DNA of 64,000 nt from Scortum barcoo (lineage: Eukaryota > Chordata > Actinopteri > Centrarchiformes > Terapontidae). Shown here piece by piece: positions 40,603 to 52,700 of this stretch (position 1 is its first letter; each line of letters begins with the position of its first letter). The position numbers were made by a program, and so were the translations under genes. The stretch covers positions 22,188,501 through 22,252,500 of the forward strand of contig CM041553.1 in NCBI GenBank assembly GCA_023238725.1, given 5' to 3'. The notes under the pieces were generated by a model. That model did no database searches. It was not told the origin of the DNA and was given only the letters and a program-made list of their open reading frames with translations.

Positions 40603-43600
40603 ATGGAGGCAGTGGCTGTTTTCTCTTTTACAGCATCAGAAGCAGATGAGATCAGTTTCCAGAAAGGAGACATCATCAAGGTGGGTGTGTGTATTTTTAG
40701 AGATTTTTAAAAGTTAACAAGAAAAGGTTGCATTTTTACATAGAAATGAATTGTGCATGTGTGTTGTAGGTGACAGAAATGGAGGATGATTCTTGCTGGC
40801 TCACAGCAGAGATCCAGGGGAAGCGTGGCTACGTGCCAGAGAACTACATCTCCCTCCTTCCTTATCCGTAAAAACAAATCATTTGTCCACATATTTTATG
40901 CTTTTACCAAATCCATTTAAGATAGAGAACTGCCATTCTATAATATAGATATGGATTGTTTTAACTACCATCATCAGTTTTTTTTTTGTTCCCATTAAAA
41001 TGAAGCAATGTGGTGCTCAGTTACAATCTCAGTATTGAATCAAAGAATGATGTTTTCTGCTTGGTTTGTTTCATTTGGAGGGTTTATTTTGGCCTAAAGA
41101 GGTGAAAGTATGCAGTATTTCACTAGACAAAAAAATCAGAGTTATCCTGAGATCAGGTTGGGAACCACTAATATACATGTGGATTGTTCATTCAAAAGGT
41201 GCTTGTGCTGGCACCAGTTTAAAGTAATTGTTAAATACTATGATTCTCAAAAACATATTATCCCAAGAGGAGAGAGTATAACTTACATGCTTGTGTGTGT
41301 TTGGAGGTGGTTTGCAGGACGGGTGTCGAGACTTGAGGCTGAAAAGCGTCTGCGCTGGCAGGACACTGGAGTGTTCCTGGTGAGGGAGAGCGAATCAGCT
41401 CCTGGAGAGTTTTCTGTCTCTGTTAGGTCAGTGAACGCACCACACAAGCAAACATGCAGAAACACCAGAGCTGAGTCTGACTCACTATGTGACGTTCTTC
41501 TGCTGTTTATTCCCATATCGTGATGTAACAAGTTCCAAAATGTTTGCGCGCTGAGGTGCAGCTGTTATATTTACATGCACTGAACCAGCTTTCCCTCACA
41601 GCCATGTGTCTTTATGACCAGGGAGGAAAGCATCTGCTCCTTCATCTCAAAAACACAGTTTAACACCCTGCTGACAGCAATATACTGTACATCCAGAAGC
41701 CTTACATGAAACACAAAAGCTACAGCATCTTCTAAATGTATTATGTGTTGCAGTTGGATGTTTGTTTTCTGTCAGACTGAGCACATGTCTGAGTGTGTGT
41801 CAGGGTCAGTGTAGGGGAGAGTCAGACTATTTAAATGTGTTCTAAGAGAAGGCGTTGCACTAAAAATATAACAGCAGCACAGACAGTGGAGTGTGTGTGT
41901 GTGTGTGTGTGAGGAGGTGTAAGTGGGTCACCAAAGTGACGTGGGACACATTTAATCATTGAGGGTAAATTAAATGTGTTCAATAATCGGGCCTTTACAT
42001 AACACCACATAGTCTTTAATTAAACACAGGTGCATTATGCAATTGGCACATGCTATAGATGTGCATGCACATATTCTGCTCGTATCAATGTTTAATGAGG
42101 CACAACATCTGTCTGCCTTCAAGGGCTGAGAGTTAGGTGCTTTATTTATGTGCATGCAAACATACACAGACACAAGCACACCGCATAGTCCTTCAAATGA
42201 TCAACAGAGGGTGACAGTGTTCAAGAGGAGTTCATGAGACATGTCTCATGGTTGTAAACTGCAACGACTCATTAAAAGGAGAACTATCCACCCATCCAAC
42301 TATCCATCTATGCCTGCTTTTTCTAATCACAACTTACTTTTGTCACAAATCCATTTTACATACTAAGTAAATATGTGTGGAATATGTAGTGTTTTAAAGC
42401 AGGAAAAGTCACAACTTAAAGTTTACATAAAACAGGCTGTGTGCATGCTAAAAAAACACTTTATTGAGCTTTGTGCTGTGGATAGACACTATTGTCCCAC
42501 GCTACTGTGCACAAGAGAAATAGGAGAGAGAGAGAGGAGCTGCTTAAAGCTGGAAAAAAAAGAATGAAGCAGATCCAGGAACACCTCAGAACACCAAAAA
42601 ATAACTTTTTGGGGGTACTGGAAAAACATTTTGGTTTAACTGGTATTGGTAAGCCAACGTGCAAAGTTTTGTGTTATTTCCTGTTAATGTGAAGCAATAA
42701 AGTTAGTTCATTTCTTATATACTAACTGCAATAAGTAGTTTTCTATGAACATTACTATATAGTACAGTATATTCTGCATACATGTAGAATGTAGTATGGA
42801 CACAGCAGTAGACCAACATTCAACTTCACACACCTTATAAGCAATCAAAGGCTCTGATTAACCTCACTGCATGTCTTTGGACTGTGGGAGGAAACTGGTG
42901 CAGCAACAGGAGAATAAAGGAGATGAGACCAAACTCAGGATCTTGTTGTTGTGAGGAAACTGCCGTGTTGCCAAAAAGCAAAACTAACCCCTCAAAAACC
43001 TCTCATATCTTAGGCTGACACACATTTGCCAACAAGCTTCTGTCAGAGTGGTGTCGTCCTAGTGTTAGACTAATTTAGTGATTATCTTCAGGTGTGTATG
43101 GGAGGGACAAGCTTAATAACCAGTTACACTTCAGACAAGAGGACATTGTGCATTATTTAAATTGTCTTTAAATAATTAGACAAAGAAAGTGACACAAAGG
43201 CAATTACTCCCAACGGTACCATTGAAAACAAAACAGCATAAAAGATTATGTACAAACTTCAAAAGGTTTTGTTGATGAAGTGATTTCATGGTGGTAAACA
43301 CTAGGATATTCTTTTCTTTTCATAATAAAACCAAAATGATGAAACGTGTCATAAGGTATTTTGCCAATACAATTCCAGAAATATAATGGTTAAATTAATA
43401 AATCAATTTCAAATGTTGATTGACGAAATGATTAATAGGCAACTATTTTGATGAAATTTTTCATTTTTTTTAATCTTCTTTTTAATCTAATTTTTCTGTC
43501 TCTGGTTTCAGCCTCTCAATTGTGAAGATCTGCATGTAAACTGGTTGGTTGGATCAAACGCGATATCTAAAGACGTCAGATTGGGCACTGAAAAATGTTG

Positions 43601-46600
43601 AGATCTTTTCACAGTTACAACCGAATGATCAATAGGTTGATTGAGAAATTAAACTGGAATTTGATTGATCATAAAAATAATCTACCTGAATCTATTTAAA
43701 GTCAGAACATACAGAAAATACAACAGCCTATCAAAAATTATTTTGTTCCACCAACAATTCAACTCTCAAATAAAACAGAGAAGAGCAACAAAATCTCAGT
43801 TAGATGGCAAAGCCAACTCACTGAGTAATCAACTATTTATTTGAGCTTTCCTCTAAATCCTCCTTTTGTCAGCGTTTATATCTTCAGTTAGTGAGTTGCT
43901 CAGTATCAGCTTGAGACAAAATACTTACCAGCTATTTAATTACTGTGAGCTTCATAACTGCTCAGACCAGACTGATGTGTGTGTGTTTATTCATGTGTGC
44001 ATGTGTGTTGAAATTTGACCTTTGCAGCCTGTGAGAAAACTGCGCTAGTTCTGAAGAAAACACCCACACATGCAGAAGATTGTGTTCTCATTTCCCACAC
44101 TGACAAAGACGCACATGAAGCCTCTGTATGAATTCCCCGAACAGAGAAACAGGCAGAGGAATGAAGAATAACCAGAGGAGGAGGAATATCCATCCATCCA
44201 TCTTCTAAACCTGCTTATCCTGAGCACACACAGGGTCGCAGGGGTGCTGGAGCCTGTCTCAGCTACAGTGGACATAAAAAGTCTACACCCTGCACCCCTG
44301 TTCAAATGCCAGGTTTTTGTGATGTAAAAAATGATGACACCAAGATAAATAATTTCACTTATAACCTGTACAATGTAACGCAATTGAAAAACAAACTGAA
44401 ACCTTTACAGGGGAAAAATAAAAAATAAAAACTTAAAATAACCTGGTTGCATAAATATGCACACCCTTAAACTAATACTTTGTTGCAGCACCTTTGGCTT
44501 TAATTACAGCACTCAGTCTCATTTTGGGTAAGAGTCTGTCAGCGTGGCACATCTTGATGTGGCAATATTTGCCCACTCTTCTTTGCAAAACTGCTCCAAA
44601 TCTGATGGATTGCGAGGGCATCTCCTATGCACAGCATACATACAGCATATATACATATATACACACACATATCTGATGAAAATCAGATCACCCCACAGAC
44701 GTTCTATCGGATTCAGGTCTGGACTCTGGCTGGGCCATTCCAAAACCTTAATCTTATTCTGGTGAAGCCATTCTTTAGTTGATTTGGATGCGTGCTTTGG
44801 GTCATTGTCAGTGCTGAAAGATGAAGTTCCTCTTCATCTTCAGTTTTCTTTCAGAAGTTTCAGAAGGTTTTGTGCCAACACTGACTGGTATTTGGAACTG
44901 TTCATAATTCCCTCCACCCTGACTAAGGCCCCAGTTCCAGCTGAAGAAAAACAGCCCCAAAGCATGATGCTGCCACCACCATGCTTCACTGTAGGTTTGG
45001 TTTTCTTTTCTTTTGGTGATGAGCAGTGTGGTAGTTATAAGAGGGTGTGCACACTTGTGCAACCTCATTATCTCAGTTGTTTATTTTTACTTTACCTCCC
45101 TAAAAGATTTCAGTTTGTTTTTCAATCGTGTTGTACAGGTTATGGGTCACATTAAAGGTGGAAAAAGTTGTGAAATTATTTATCTTGGTGTCATCATTTT
45201 TTTACATTACAAAAACCTGGCATTTGAACAGGGGTGTGTAGACTTTTTATATCCACTGTATCTTGGGCGGCAGAAGCGGGTACACCCCTGGACTGGACGC
45301 CAGTCAGTTGCAGGGCTGACATTGAAGGACAGACAACCACTCACACTCACATTCACACCTAATTTAGGGGCAATTTAGAGTTAACCTGCATGTCTTTGGA
45401 TTGTGGGAGGAAACTGGAGTACCCAGAGAGAACCCACACAGGCACAGGGAGAACATGCAAACTCCACACAGAAGGGCCGAGGAGGAATATCTTTTACTTT
45501 ACTAAAAGTATTAATAACACACTGTAAAAATACTCTGCTGCAAGTAAAAGTCCCAAAATAATGAAAAGGAGAAGCTGCAAACAATTATCAATAATAGTTG
45601 CCAATTTTCTGAAAGCTGATTGGTTCATAGTTTTGGCTGTACTTGCTGGATAGTTTTTTGAAATATATATTCTAACTTTATATATTTTCTGTACAAAAAT
45701 ATTTATTTATAAAGTTGCAAAGTACAAAAGTACAACCTTTCCCACTGAGATGAAGTGGAGGAAAAGTACAAGTATTTTACTACACAAACTTAACCCTTTA
45801 ATGCCAAATGTATGAGCCATATCCAATGCCAAAGAGTTTTTGAGAACCATCATCAGTGTGATATTCTTTTTCCTGAAAAACCTGATGTATACAATCAAAA
45901 TGTTGGAAAATACAAAATGACTAAAAAATAAATAAATAAATGTAGCAAAAATGATACAAATTAAAAAGCATATATGCAAATGCAAATGGTTATTTAATAT
46001 AATTTCATGGTTCAGGCTTTACAGGGTTAACAACGCAACTCTCTCCACACTGGTGAGCTGTAGGTGTTTTATCCTCCTCCACCATTTTGCAGTTATGGTG
46101 ACCGGGTGGAGCATTTTCGCGTGCTGGAGGGAGGCGGTCAGTACTGCATCTGGGATGAGTCGTTCTGCTCCCTCAACCGGTTGGTGGATTTCTACAGAAC
46201 TCACAGCATCGCCGTGGAGTCGGTGGTCTACCTCAAAGACCCTCCCTCATCCCCTCACCTGCAGGCCCACCTGGGACGTAACCCTTATCCCAACCCTTAT
46301 AAAAGCAGTTCTCAGGAGTCCCTCCCCTCGGCCCGCCTCTACTCTCACCCCTCTCACCCCGAGAGAGACACCTCCCCTCTGCTTGAACCAGCTGTGGCGG
46401 TACGACGATTGGCAAAGCATCATTATTCTTCATAAATGTGTTGTGCTTGTGTTAAATACACCCCTGTTTGTCTGATGCCGTTTGTTTGTGTAGAAACCTC
46501 GTCTGGCTCACGCCCTCTGCGACTACACTCCCCCTCAGAACGCCCACTTGCACTTCCTGCGTGGTGACATCATCGACCTGCTGGACTGCTCCGGCTCACT

Positions 46601-46673
46601 GACCTGGAGAGGACGCTGTCGAGGTCGAGTAGGAATCTTCCCGCCAGAATACGTCCAGCCGCTGTACCACTGA
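40603..46673 (+). CDS. grap: GRB2-related adaptor (SH3-SH2-SH3), grap-like
   Basis: Cytosolic adaptor that links phosphotyrosine receptors (SH2) to proline-rich partners such as SOS (SH3). Exons: 40603-40680, 40770-40867, 41307-41426, 46093-46399 and 46494-46673. They total 783 nt (260 residues) in one frame. N-SH3 is residues 1-57 (ALYDY-type motif seen as AVFSFTA; YVPENYI). SH2 is about 60-152, with the phosphotyrosine-binding arginine in FLVRES at R85, then GEFSVSV and the SLNRLVDFYR helix. A Pro/Ser/Tyr-rich linker spans about 153-207. C-SH3 is about 208-258 (ALCDYTPPQ, WRGRCRGRVGIFPPEYVQPLY). GRB2/GRAP are about 217 residues with a short linker, so this protein is about 40 longer. GADS/GRAP2 also has a long linker, but the RESESAPGEFSVSV signature and the slc5a10/fam83g neighbours favour GRAP. 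Confidence 0.85.
41427..43389 (+). other. grap intron 3, proximal part
   Basis: Start of a 4.67-kb intron (41427-46092), by far the largest in the gene. A (GT)n tract lies near 41888-41912. A fragment at about 42838-42950 (GCATGTCTTTGGACTGTGGGAGGAAACT) matches the repeat that flanks the Tc1 element further on. No gene seen. Confidence 0.5.
43390..43700. repeat. 'ATTAATCGATTA'-type MITE copy 1
   Basis: Begins with TTGATTGACGAAATGATTAATAGGCAACTATTTTGATGAA and ends in AAACTGGAATTTGATTGATCATAAAAATAATC. The order of motifs (TTTCTCTGTCTCTGGTTTCAGC...; AAAGACGTCA...TGGGCA) matches copies at 54985, 56196 and 60427 and the split copy at 46760/47500. The termini are inverted and rich in GATTAAT. No protein. 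Confidence 0.55.
44187..45480. repeat. CATCCATCC-type interspersed repeat, split by a Tc1 insertion
   Basis: The left part, 44187-44263 (CATCCATCCATCTTCTAAAC... GGTCGCAGGGGTGCTGGAGCC), and right part, 45261-45480 (GGACTGGACGCCAGTCAGTTGCAGGG ... GAGAACATGCAAACTCCACACAGAAG), are consecutive portions of one widespread fish repeat. They are interrupted exactly at the TA where the Tc1 element sits. Confidence 0.75.
44266..45258 (-). mobile_element. Tc1-type DNA transposon, transposase decayed
   Basis: A 993-bp element flanked by TA (44264-44265, 45259-45260) with inverted termini starting CAGTGGACATAAAAAGTCTACAC / CAGTGGATATAAAAAGTCTACAC and continuing for about 60 bp. Minus-strand frames keep Tc1 transposase signatures: a GGGSIMLWGCF-like block (here degraded) and WPSQSPDLNPIERLWGDL carrying the second catalytic-region motif. 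The N-terminal DNA-binding part is missing and frames are broken. A short TA/CA-rich stretch (about 44629-44672) interrupts the C-terminal region, so the copy is dead. Confidence 0.85.
45488..45800. repeat. 'AAGTAAAAGTAC'-type nonautonomous repeat, copy 1
   Basis: Contains AAAATACTCTGCTGCAAGTAAAAGTCC near the start and AAAGTACAAGTATTTTACTACAC near the end. The same pattern occurs at 57590-57960 and 59465-59935. This resembles a common fish nonautonomous DNA transposon family; no ORF. Confidence 0.5.
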
Positions 46674-48929
46674 CACCATATCAAACTGAGCACCTTCCGT
46701 ATCACGGCGGTATCACTGACTCTCACCTGTCCGGCTGTAGTGACTTACATTACGAATCCCAGGATTGATCAAGTGATGAAACAATCCAATAATCAATTAG
46801 TCCATCGACAGAAAAGTAATTTGCAGCAATTTTCTCAATCAGCTTCAAGGCTCTGACTGAAAACAGTATTTTCTGCCAAAGTTGGTACACTTTCATTAAT
46901 TATTCACATGAGAGATTTCTAAACTCTCCTCACTGGTTTGAAGTGGGCAGAGCCTCAGTTGGAAAATAATGATGTCACATAATTGCACCAATCAGGATTT
47001 AGCAAACCTCACCCAGAGTGTGTGTTAAACCATAAATAACACCAAATTAGGTTTTATTTTTTAACTTCTAGCTTATTTAGTTATAACTGCTTATTATGAC
47101 TTACTTTTTACTGAAGTCATGGAAAATTACTTCCTCAGCCATTTTACATCAGAATCTGTTTACACATCTTGGGGAGTTGGCTACTACTGTAGACATGAAA
47201 AAAATAGTATAGGTAAAATATAAAGCCTTTAATGATCAGATAAAGACAAGGAAGAATAGTGTGCGGAATAAAAAACACAATATATCTGACTGTGTTGCAT
47301 TTCAATTTTGATTTTTTTTTCAGTCCAAGGTATTATTAAAGTGCAATGTTAATTTGGTGCAGAACTCTTTTAACATTTAAAACCATGTTTTCACTGGCTA
47401 ATAATAATAATAATAAGTTGGTTTTGGTTTGCTTGTTCCTGGAGCTCAAATTTGAGAATGTGTTCTTTTTGTTATCATTATTAACCAGATACCTTTGAAT
47501 TTTGGTTTGTTGGTCAGACACAACAGGAAATTTAAAGACGACACCTTGGTTTTTGTGGGTTTCATATGTTCCTCACATTTCACAGATTAATCAGTAAATC
47601 AAAAAGAACCGATAGATTAATCAATAATGAACCCAGAGAGTGACCTTTACAACCTGTCTTCTGAGCCCTATTGTCCCCCTTTCACCAACAGCTTGTATTA
47701 ATTAAAAGTGAAAATTATTATTATTATTATTATTTTCATTTGTTTTATCATCTTGTTTATGTCTTGTAACCTCCTCTTTAATAAATGTAAGTACAGAAAC
47801 AAAATAAAGACTGATAATATGGTTATAAGTATTCTAATCTGAATTCATTTGTGGACCAACACTTGTAGCTTTAATGCACATATCTTTACATTTATTTGAG
47901 ATAGCACAGGAAAAAAACATTTGACAGATGAGTTGTCAAGATATTTGGTCTGTTAACTGACATGAGGTCCTTTACAACCATGTGTACTTCCTAATACTTC
48001 TTAATGAATTTCACCAATAAAAAAATCAAACACAGCACCATACACATTATGACAGAGTTTCTCAAACTTGGGGTTGATGTCCTTCGTCTGTTGTTAAATA
48101 GAAGGGGTCATAGGCAGATTTAAGTACAGATTAATTGAAAATAAAGATTTGTAATTATAAAAATAAATGTAAAATCTTTCATAATTCCTATCAAATTTGA
48201 ATGCGTTTGGAGCTGCAGCTTGTGCCACATTTAAATTTACATGGCAACTTAAAAACTCAAAAAGCTGGAGTTTTCCATGGACCAGAAAAGGTTGAGAAAT
48301 TCTGATTAATATTCATAAAACAAGCTAAATGACATTAAAGAACACCAAAACAATAACTGAGGATTCAAATCTTTCTCAGCAGACATAAGGCCACAAGCAT
48401 ATTTAACTACCTTTAAACATATAGACCATATAGACTCAAAAGGAAAATTAATTATGCAAGTCACAGACATATTAAACCACACAGATGTTTTCTCACTATC
48501 TAATCTACATATTTCATAGGCTTTCAATTTAAGATGACGTGTGATGCCCTTATATTTAGAAGTTTTATTTATCTCTGCACACTCATGTTAGCTTGTTACA
48601 AGCCACAAGCTTCAATGTAATTTGTACACCCTTCTAAAAGTTTAAAACTAGGTTAGAACAAACAAGTGGTCTTATAACAAATTTAAAGCATCAGTGGGGC
48701 AGCAGGTAAAAGATAAACATTATAACAACAAGGCATATAACTGCATGTCCAATCAAATAATTTTAAAAGATACTGAACACAGCCTGAGCTGCCCAGGAGA
48801 TGGAGCATTTTTTAGTTTTTTCACAACCTTTGTACTTACTTGAGTGAAAAAAACTGCTGTGTTTATCCCATAATTATCTATTATTATGTGTAATTTCATA
48901 CAAATGTGGACTCAGTATTGCCTTTTATC
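46674..48929. other. grap 3' UTR and grap-slc5a10 intergenic region
   Basis: No gene seen. Holds a split MITE copy: left part about 46760-46880, right part about 47500-47640 ending GATTAATCAATAATG. An (ATT)n tract lies at 47713-47735. Two AATAAA signals at 47780-47785 and 47803-47808 could end the grap transcript (3' UTR about 1.1 kb). Confidence 0.5.
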
Positions 48930-49260
48930 AAAATAATACACTTAGAGGTTTGTGCAGACTTGTTGGAGGTACAGACGGGTGACAAATTGAAGGAAAAGCC
49001 ATTATAAAGTGTCTTAGTAAGGTGTTGGGCTGCCATTCTTCAAGTCTCTGAACTCTACTGGAGGGATGAACACCATTCTTCCAATTCCATTCTTCAGATT
49101 CCACATTTGGTGTTTTGATGATGGTGGTGGAGATCTGTCTAACACGTTGCTCCAAAATTTCCCATAGTTGTTCAGCTGGGTTGAGATGTGGTGGCTGCGA
49201 AAGGCCACAGCATGTGATTCACGTCATTTTCATACTCATCAAATCATTCAGTGACCCCAG
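48930..49260. repeat. Probable decayed interspersed repeat, unclassified
   Basis: Sequence such as GGTGTTGGGCTGCCATTCTTC and GTTGCTCCAAAATTTCCCATAGTTGTTCAGCTGGGTTGAGATG looks like repeat families I have seen scattered in fish genomes, but I cannot name it or define ends. No transposase is recognisable. Confidence 0.35.
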
Positions 49261-49534
49261 TAAATCCCATTAGCATCGTGTTTCATCAGAGGATAAAGGT
49301 GATCACTAAGAACAACTTTGTACTGATTTGCAGTGACACAAACCATGCTAGCAAAATGCCCCCACAGCATAGCAGACCCAACTGCATTTGTTGTCTCTCT
49401 AATTTATTGAAGTTTTTTCTTAAATTTGTCATCCATCTGTTCATACCCTTTGACTACTCTCTAGTTTGAAATGTTTTATTTTACATCACCTGAAACTACA
49501 TCAGCAGGGTTCACTTGCAAAACAGTGCATTCCC

Positions 49535-49540
49535 TTTATT
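49535..49540 (-). terminator. slc5a10 polyadenylation signal
   Basis: AATAAA on the minus strand, about 170 nt past the slc5a10 stop codon at 49708. Confidence 0.6.
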
Positions 49541-49707
49541 TTGAAGGATTTGTGTAAAATCAGTGAAAAAATCACAGTCTGCTTCCCCGCCGTCTGGGAT
49601 CTGGAGAAATCAGTAGCTGTCTCGGCAGGCAGTTTCTGGTTCATGCTGGAGAGTTTGGCAGGAGTTCAGCAGGAGGGCGAGGCAGGATGTTAAATCTGAC
49701 CCTCTTC

Positions 49708-52700
49708 TCAGGCAAAGTATGCATAGAGAAAAATGTTAATGCTGACCAACAGGAGAGCGTTGATACAGCAGAACCTGGACCAGAACACACTTTCTCTCAC
49801 ACTGGGAACTCTGGGAGTTGGAGTCTCCTCTGATCGCCGTGCAGCTGAGATACAAAGTCCTGTCCCCTGACCACAAGTCACCCGCCGTGTTGGCTCAGAT
49901 CCTGCAAACAACACACACACACACACAAGCAGAGCAGACACAGGAAGTCACTCAAACAGTAACTATGCATGTAGATGACTGTACATCACATGATAGTCAG
50001 ACTCTTACCCTGGGAGCTACGGTGGCTGACTGAGGACACTTTCTGAAGAGGAATTTCTCTTTGAGACTCTTCAGTCAGAGTCCACCAGGTCAGATTACAC
50101 ACCTGGGTGAGAAGAAAACAGAAATGTAACATAATTTTGACATAAATACAGCAGATAGAGAGGCTGAATGTGACAATATCCTGATGTAAAGGAAGAGTTT
50201 GACATTTTGCGAAATATACTTATTTGCTTTCTTGGTAAGAGTTAGATGAGTGATATGATTCTTATATATAACATGTTTATTATTGAGTTTATGCTCAGCT
50301 AAGCTAATCAGCTGCTGGCTGTGGAGTCATATTTAACAGGTACGTGACAGTGATATCAATGTATTCTTCTCTCACCAAGTAGGCAATTTAGCATACTTCC
50401 CATAATGTTAATAACTTTAATAACTTTTATTTATATAGCACTTTACACAACACAGGGTAACAAAGTGCTTCACAGGCAGGTTAAAAACACACATACAGTG
50501 CATAAGTCAACACACAAATGACATATACATACATATGACTTACATACACCATACACACAAATACACATAAATATACATAACAACAAGAGCCCAGTGTCGG
50601 AAAAGAACTAAAGAGATGGAGTCATGGGAAGGCTAACCTGTAAAGGTGGGTTTTTAAGAGCCGTTTAAAACAGAGCACAGATTCTGCAGGATCTAATTGA
50701 CTGTGAGAGGCTGTTCCAAAGTCGAAGAGCTGCAACCTCGAAGGCACGGTCACCTCTAGTAGTTTTAAGATTAGAACAGGGGGACAGATAGAAGACCTTG
50801 GTCTGATGACCAGAGTGGATGGCGGCTAGAGTAAGGGACCAGTAGCTCTGTTAAATAATCCGGGTCTAGCCCATGTAAGGCATTTTCTCTTGGAGATCAA
50901 TAAAGTATCTATCTATCTAGTATCTATCTATCTTGTATGTAATTAGAAGTATCTTGAAGTTGATTCTGTATTTTATTGGAAGCCAGTGAAGGGATGCAAG
51001 GACTGGGGTGATGCGGGAACGGCGATGATTAATGTTAGTCAGAACCCTCAGCTGCAGCAATTTTGTACTTCGTTGAAGACGGGCAAGAGAGGAGGATTGA
51101 GAGATTCATGTGAATAGTAAATTACAGTAATCTAAACGAGAAAAGATTAGGATACTTTAGGATGTTGAGGTTGTTGGGTTTAACAGAAAGGTACAGCTGA
51201 GTGTCATCGGCATAACAATGGTATGTAATCCCACTAGTGGAGTTAAGCAGATTACCTAGAGGTAACATATATAAGGAAAAAAGGACAGGACCGAGAATTG
51301 ATCCTTGAGGGACCCCACATAGAAGAGGAGCAGAGGAGGACATATAGTTGTTAATGTGAACATTGAAGTGTCTGTCGGACAGGTAAGAGGAAAACCATTT
51401 CAGAGCAGTACCAGTAATACCGATCCCAGTTTTGTAGTCTGTCAATGAGAATATCATGGTCAATGGTGTCAAAGGCAGCAGATAAATCCAGCAAGATTAA
51501 GATGGAGCGTTCACCTTTATCAGCACGCATAAGAATGTTGTTTGTGACTTTTAGCAGTGCAGTGCAGTTTCTGTACTGTGTTTCTGACGGAAGCTGGATT
51601 GGAATTTATCAAAGATATTATATCCTTCCACCACTTGAAGAAGTTGTTGGGTGACAACTTTTTACAGATTTTTTTAAATAAATGGGAGGGAGTTTGGAAA
51701 TAGGCCTATAATTTTCTAGAAGTGTTGCATCTAGGGAGGATCTTTTGATCTTTTGAGGAGAGGAAAAACCCTGGCTGTCTGATAATGATCTGGTACGCAG
51801 CCAGAGGAGAGAGAGATTGGTTGACAATAGACAAAAGGCAAGGGGAAATGACTAGCAGGATATCTTTAAGAAATTTAGAAGGGATTATGTCACCAGGGCA
51901 GGATGAAGGGCACATATAGGGAAATTGTGTCTAAGAGATTTTGCATGGAAATCAGGGTGAATTCAGACAACACAGCAGGGCGGGTGGTGGCTTCATTGAT
52001 GAAGTGAGCTCCAGAGTTAAAATCTGATCTAAGATTGCTTGATCTTGTCCACAAAGAAATCTAAGAACTTATTGTTACAGTCATCAGAGGAGGTGGCAGG
52101 AAAACCAGAGTGAGCAGGATTTAGGAGCTAGCTAATAGTATCGAACAGAAATTTAGGGTTATGCTTGTTATTGTTGATCAGACCAGAGAAATAAGCAGCT
52201 CTCGCATCTTTAATGAGATTGTTGAGAGTGATTAACAGTTGCCTCATGTGGAGGTAGTGCAAATGGAGGTTATATTTCCTCCATCTACATTCAGCTCTTC
52301 TAAAATGGCGTTTGTGGCATCGAATAGTGTCGTCAATCCAAGGGGACACGTTGACAATGGGGGCAGGGGCTAATCTGGTTTCGCTTGGGGCGATGGAGTC
52401 GAGGGCTAAGGAGCATGTCTTGTTGAACCAGTTAACATAATCGTTGATGTTGGAAAATGTGGGAGCTAATCTGGACATGTCAGACAAGAGAGCTGAAAAT
52501 CTAGCTGCAGAGCTCTCATTAAAAATGCGAGACTGTATTGTTTGTTTCTGAAAGGCCGTCACTGAATGAAGAACTGTGTCGAAAGTTATGCATTTGTGGT
52601 CAGAAAAAAATGTTGGACTACTCTATTAATAATATGCTGTGTTTTTTCATTTCCACAGCGGAGAGGAAGTTCCACGAGTTAAGTCTCACGCTCTTTGCAA

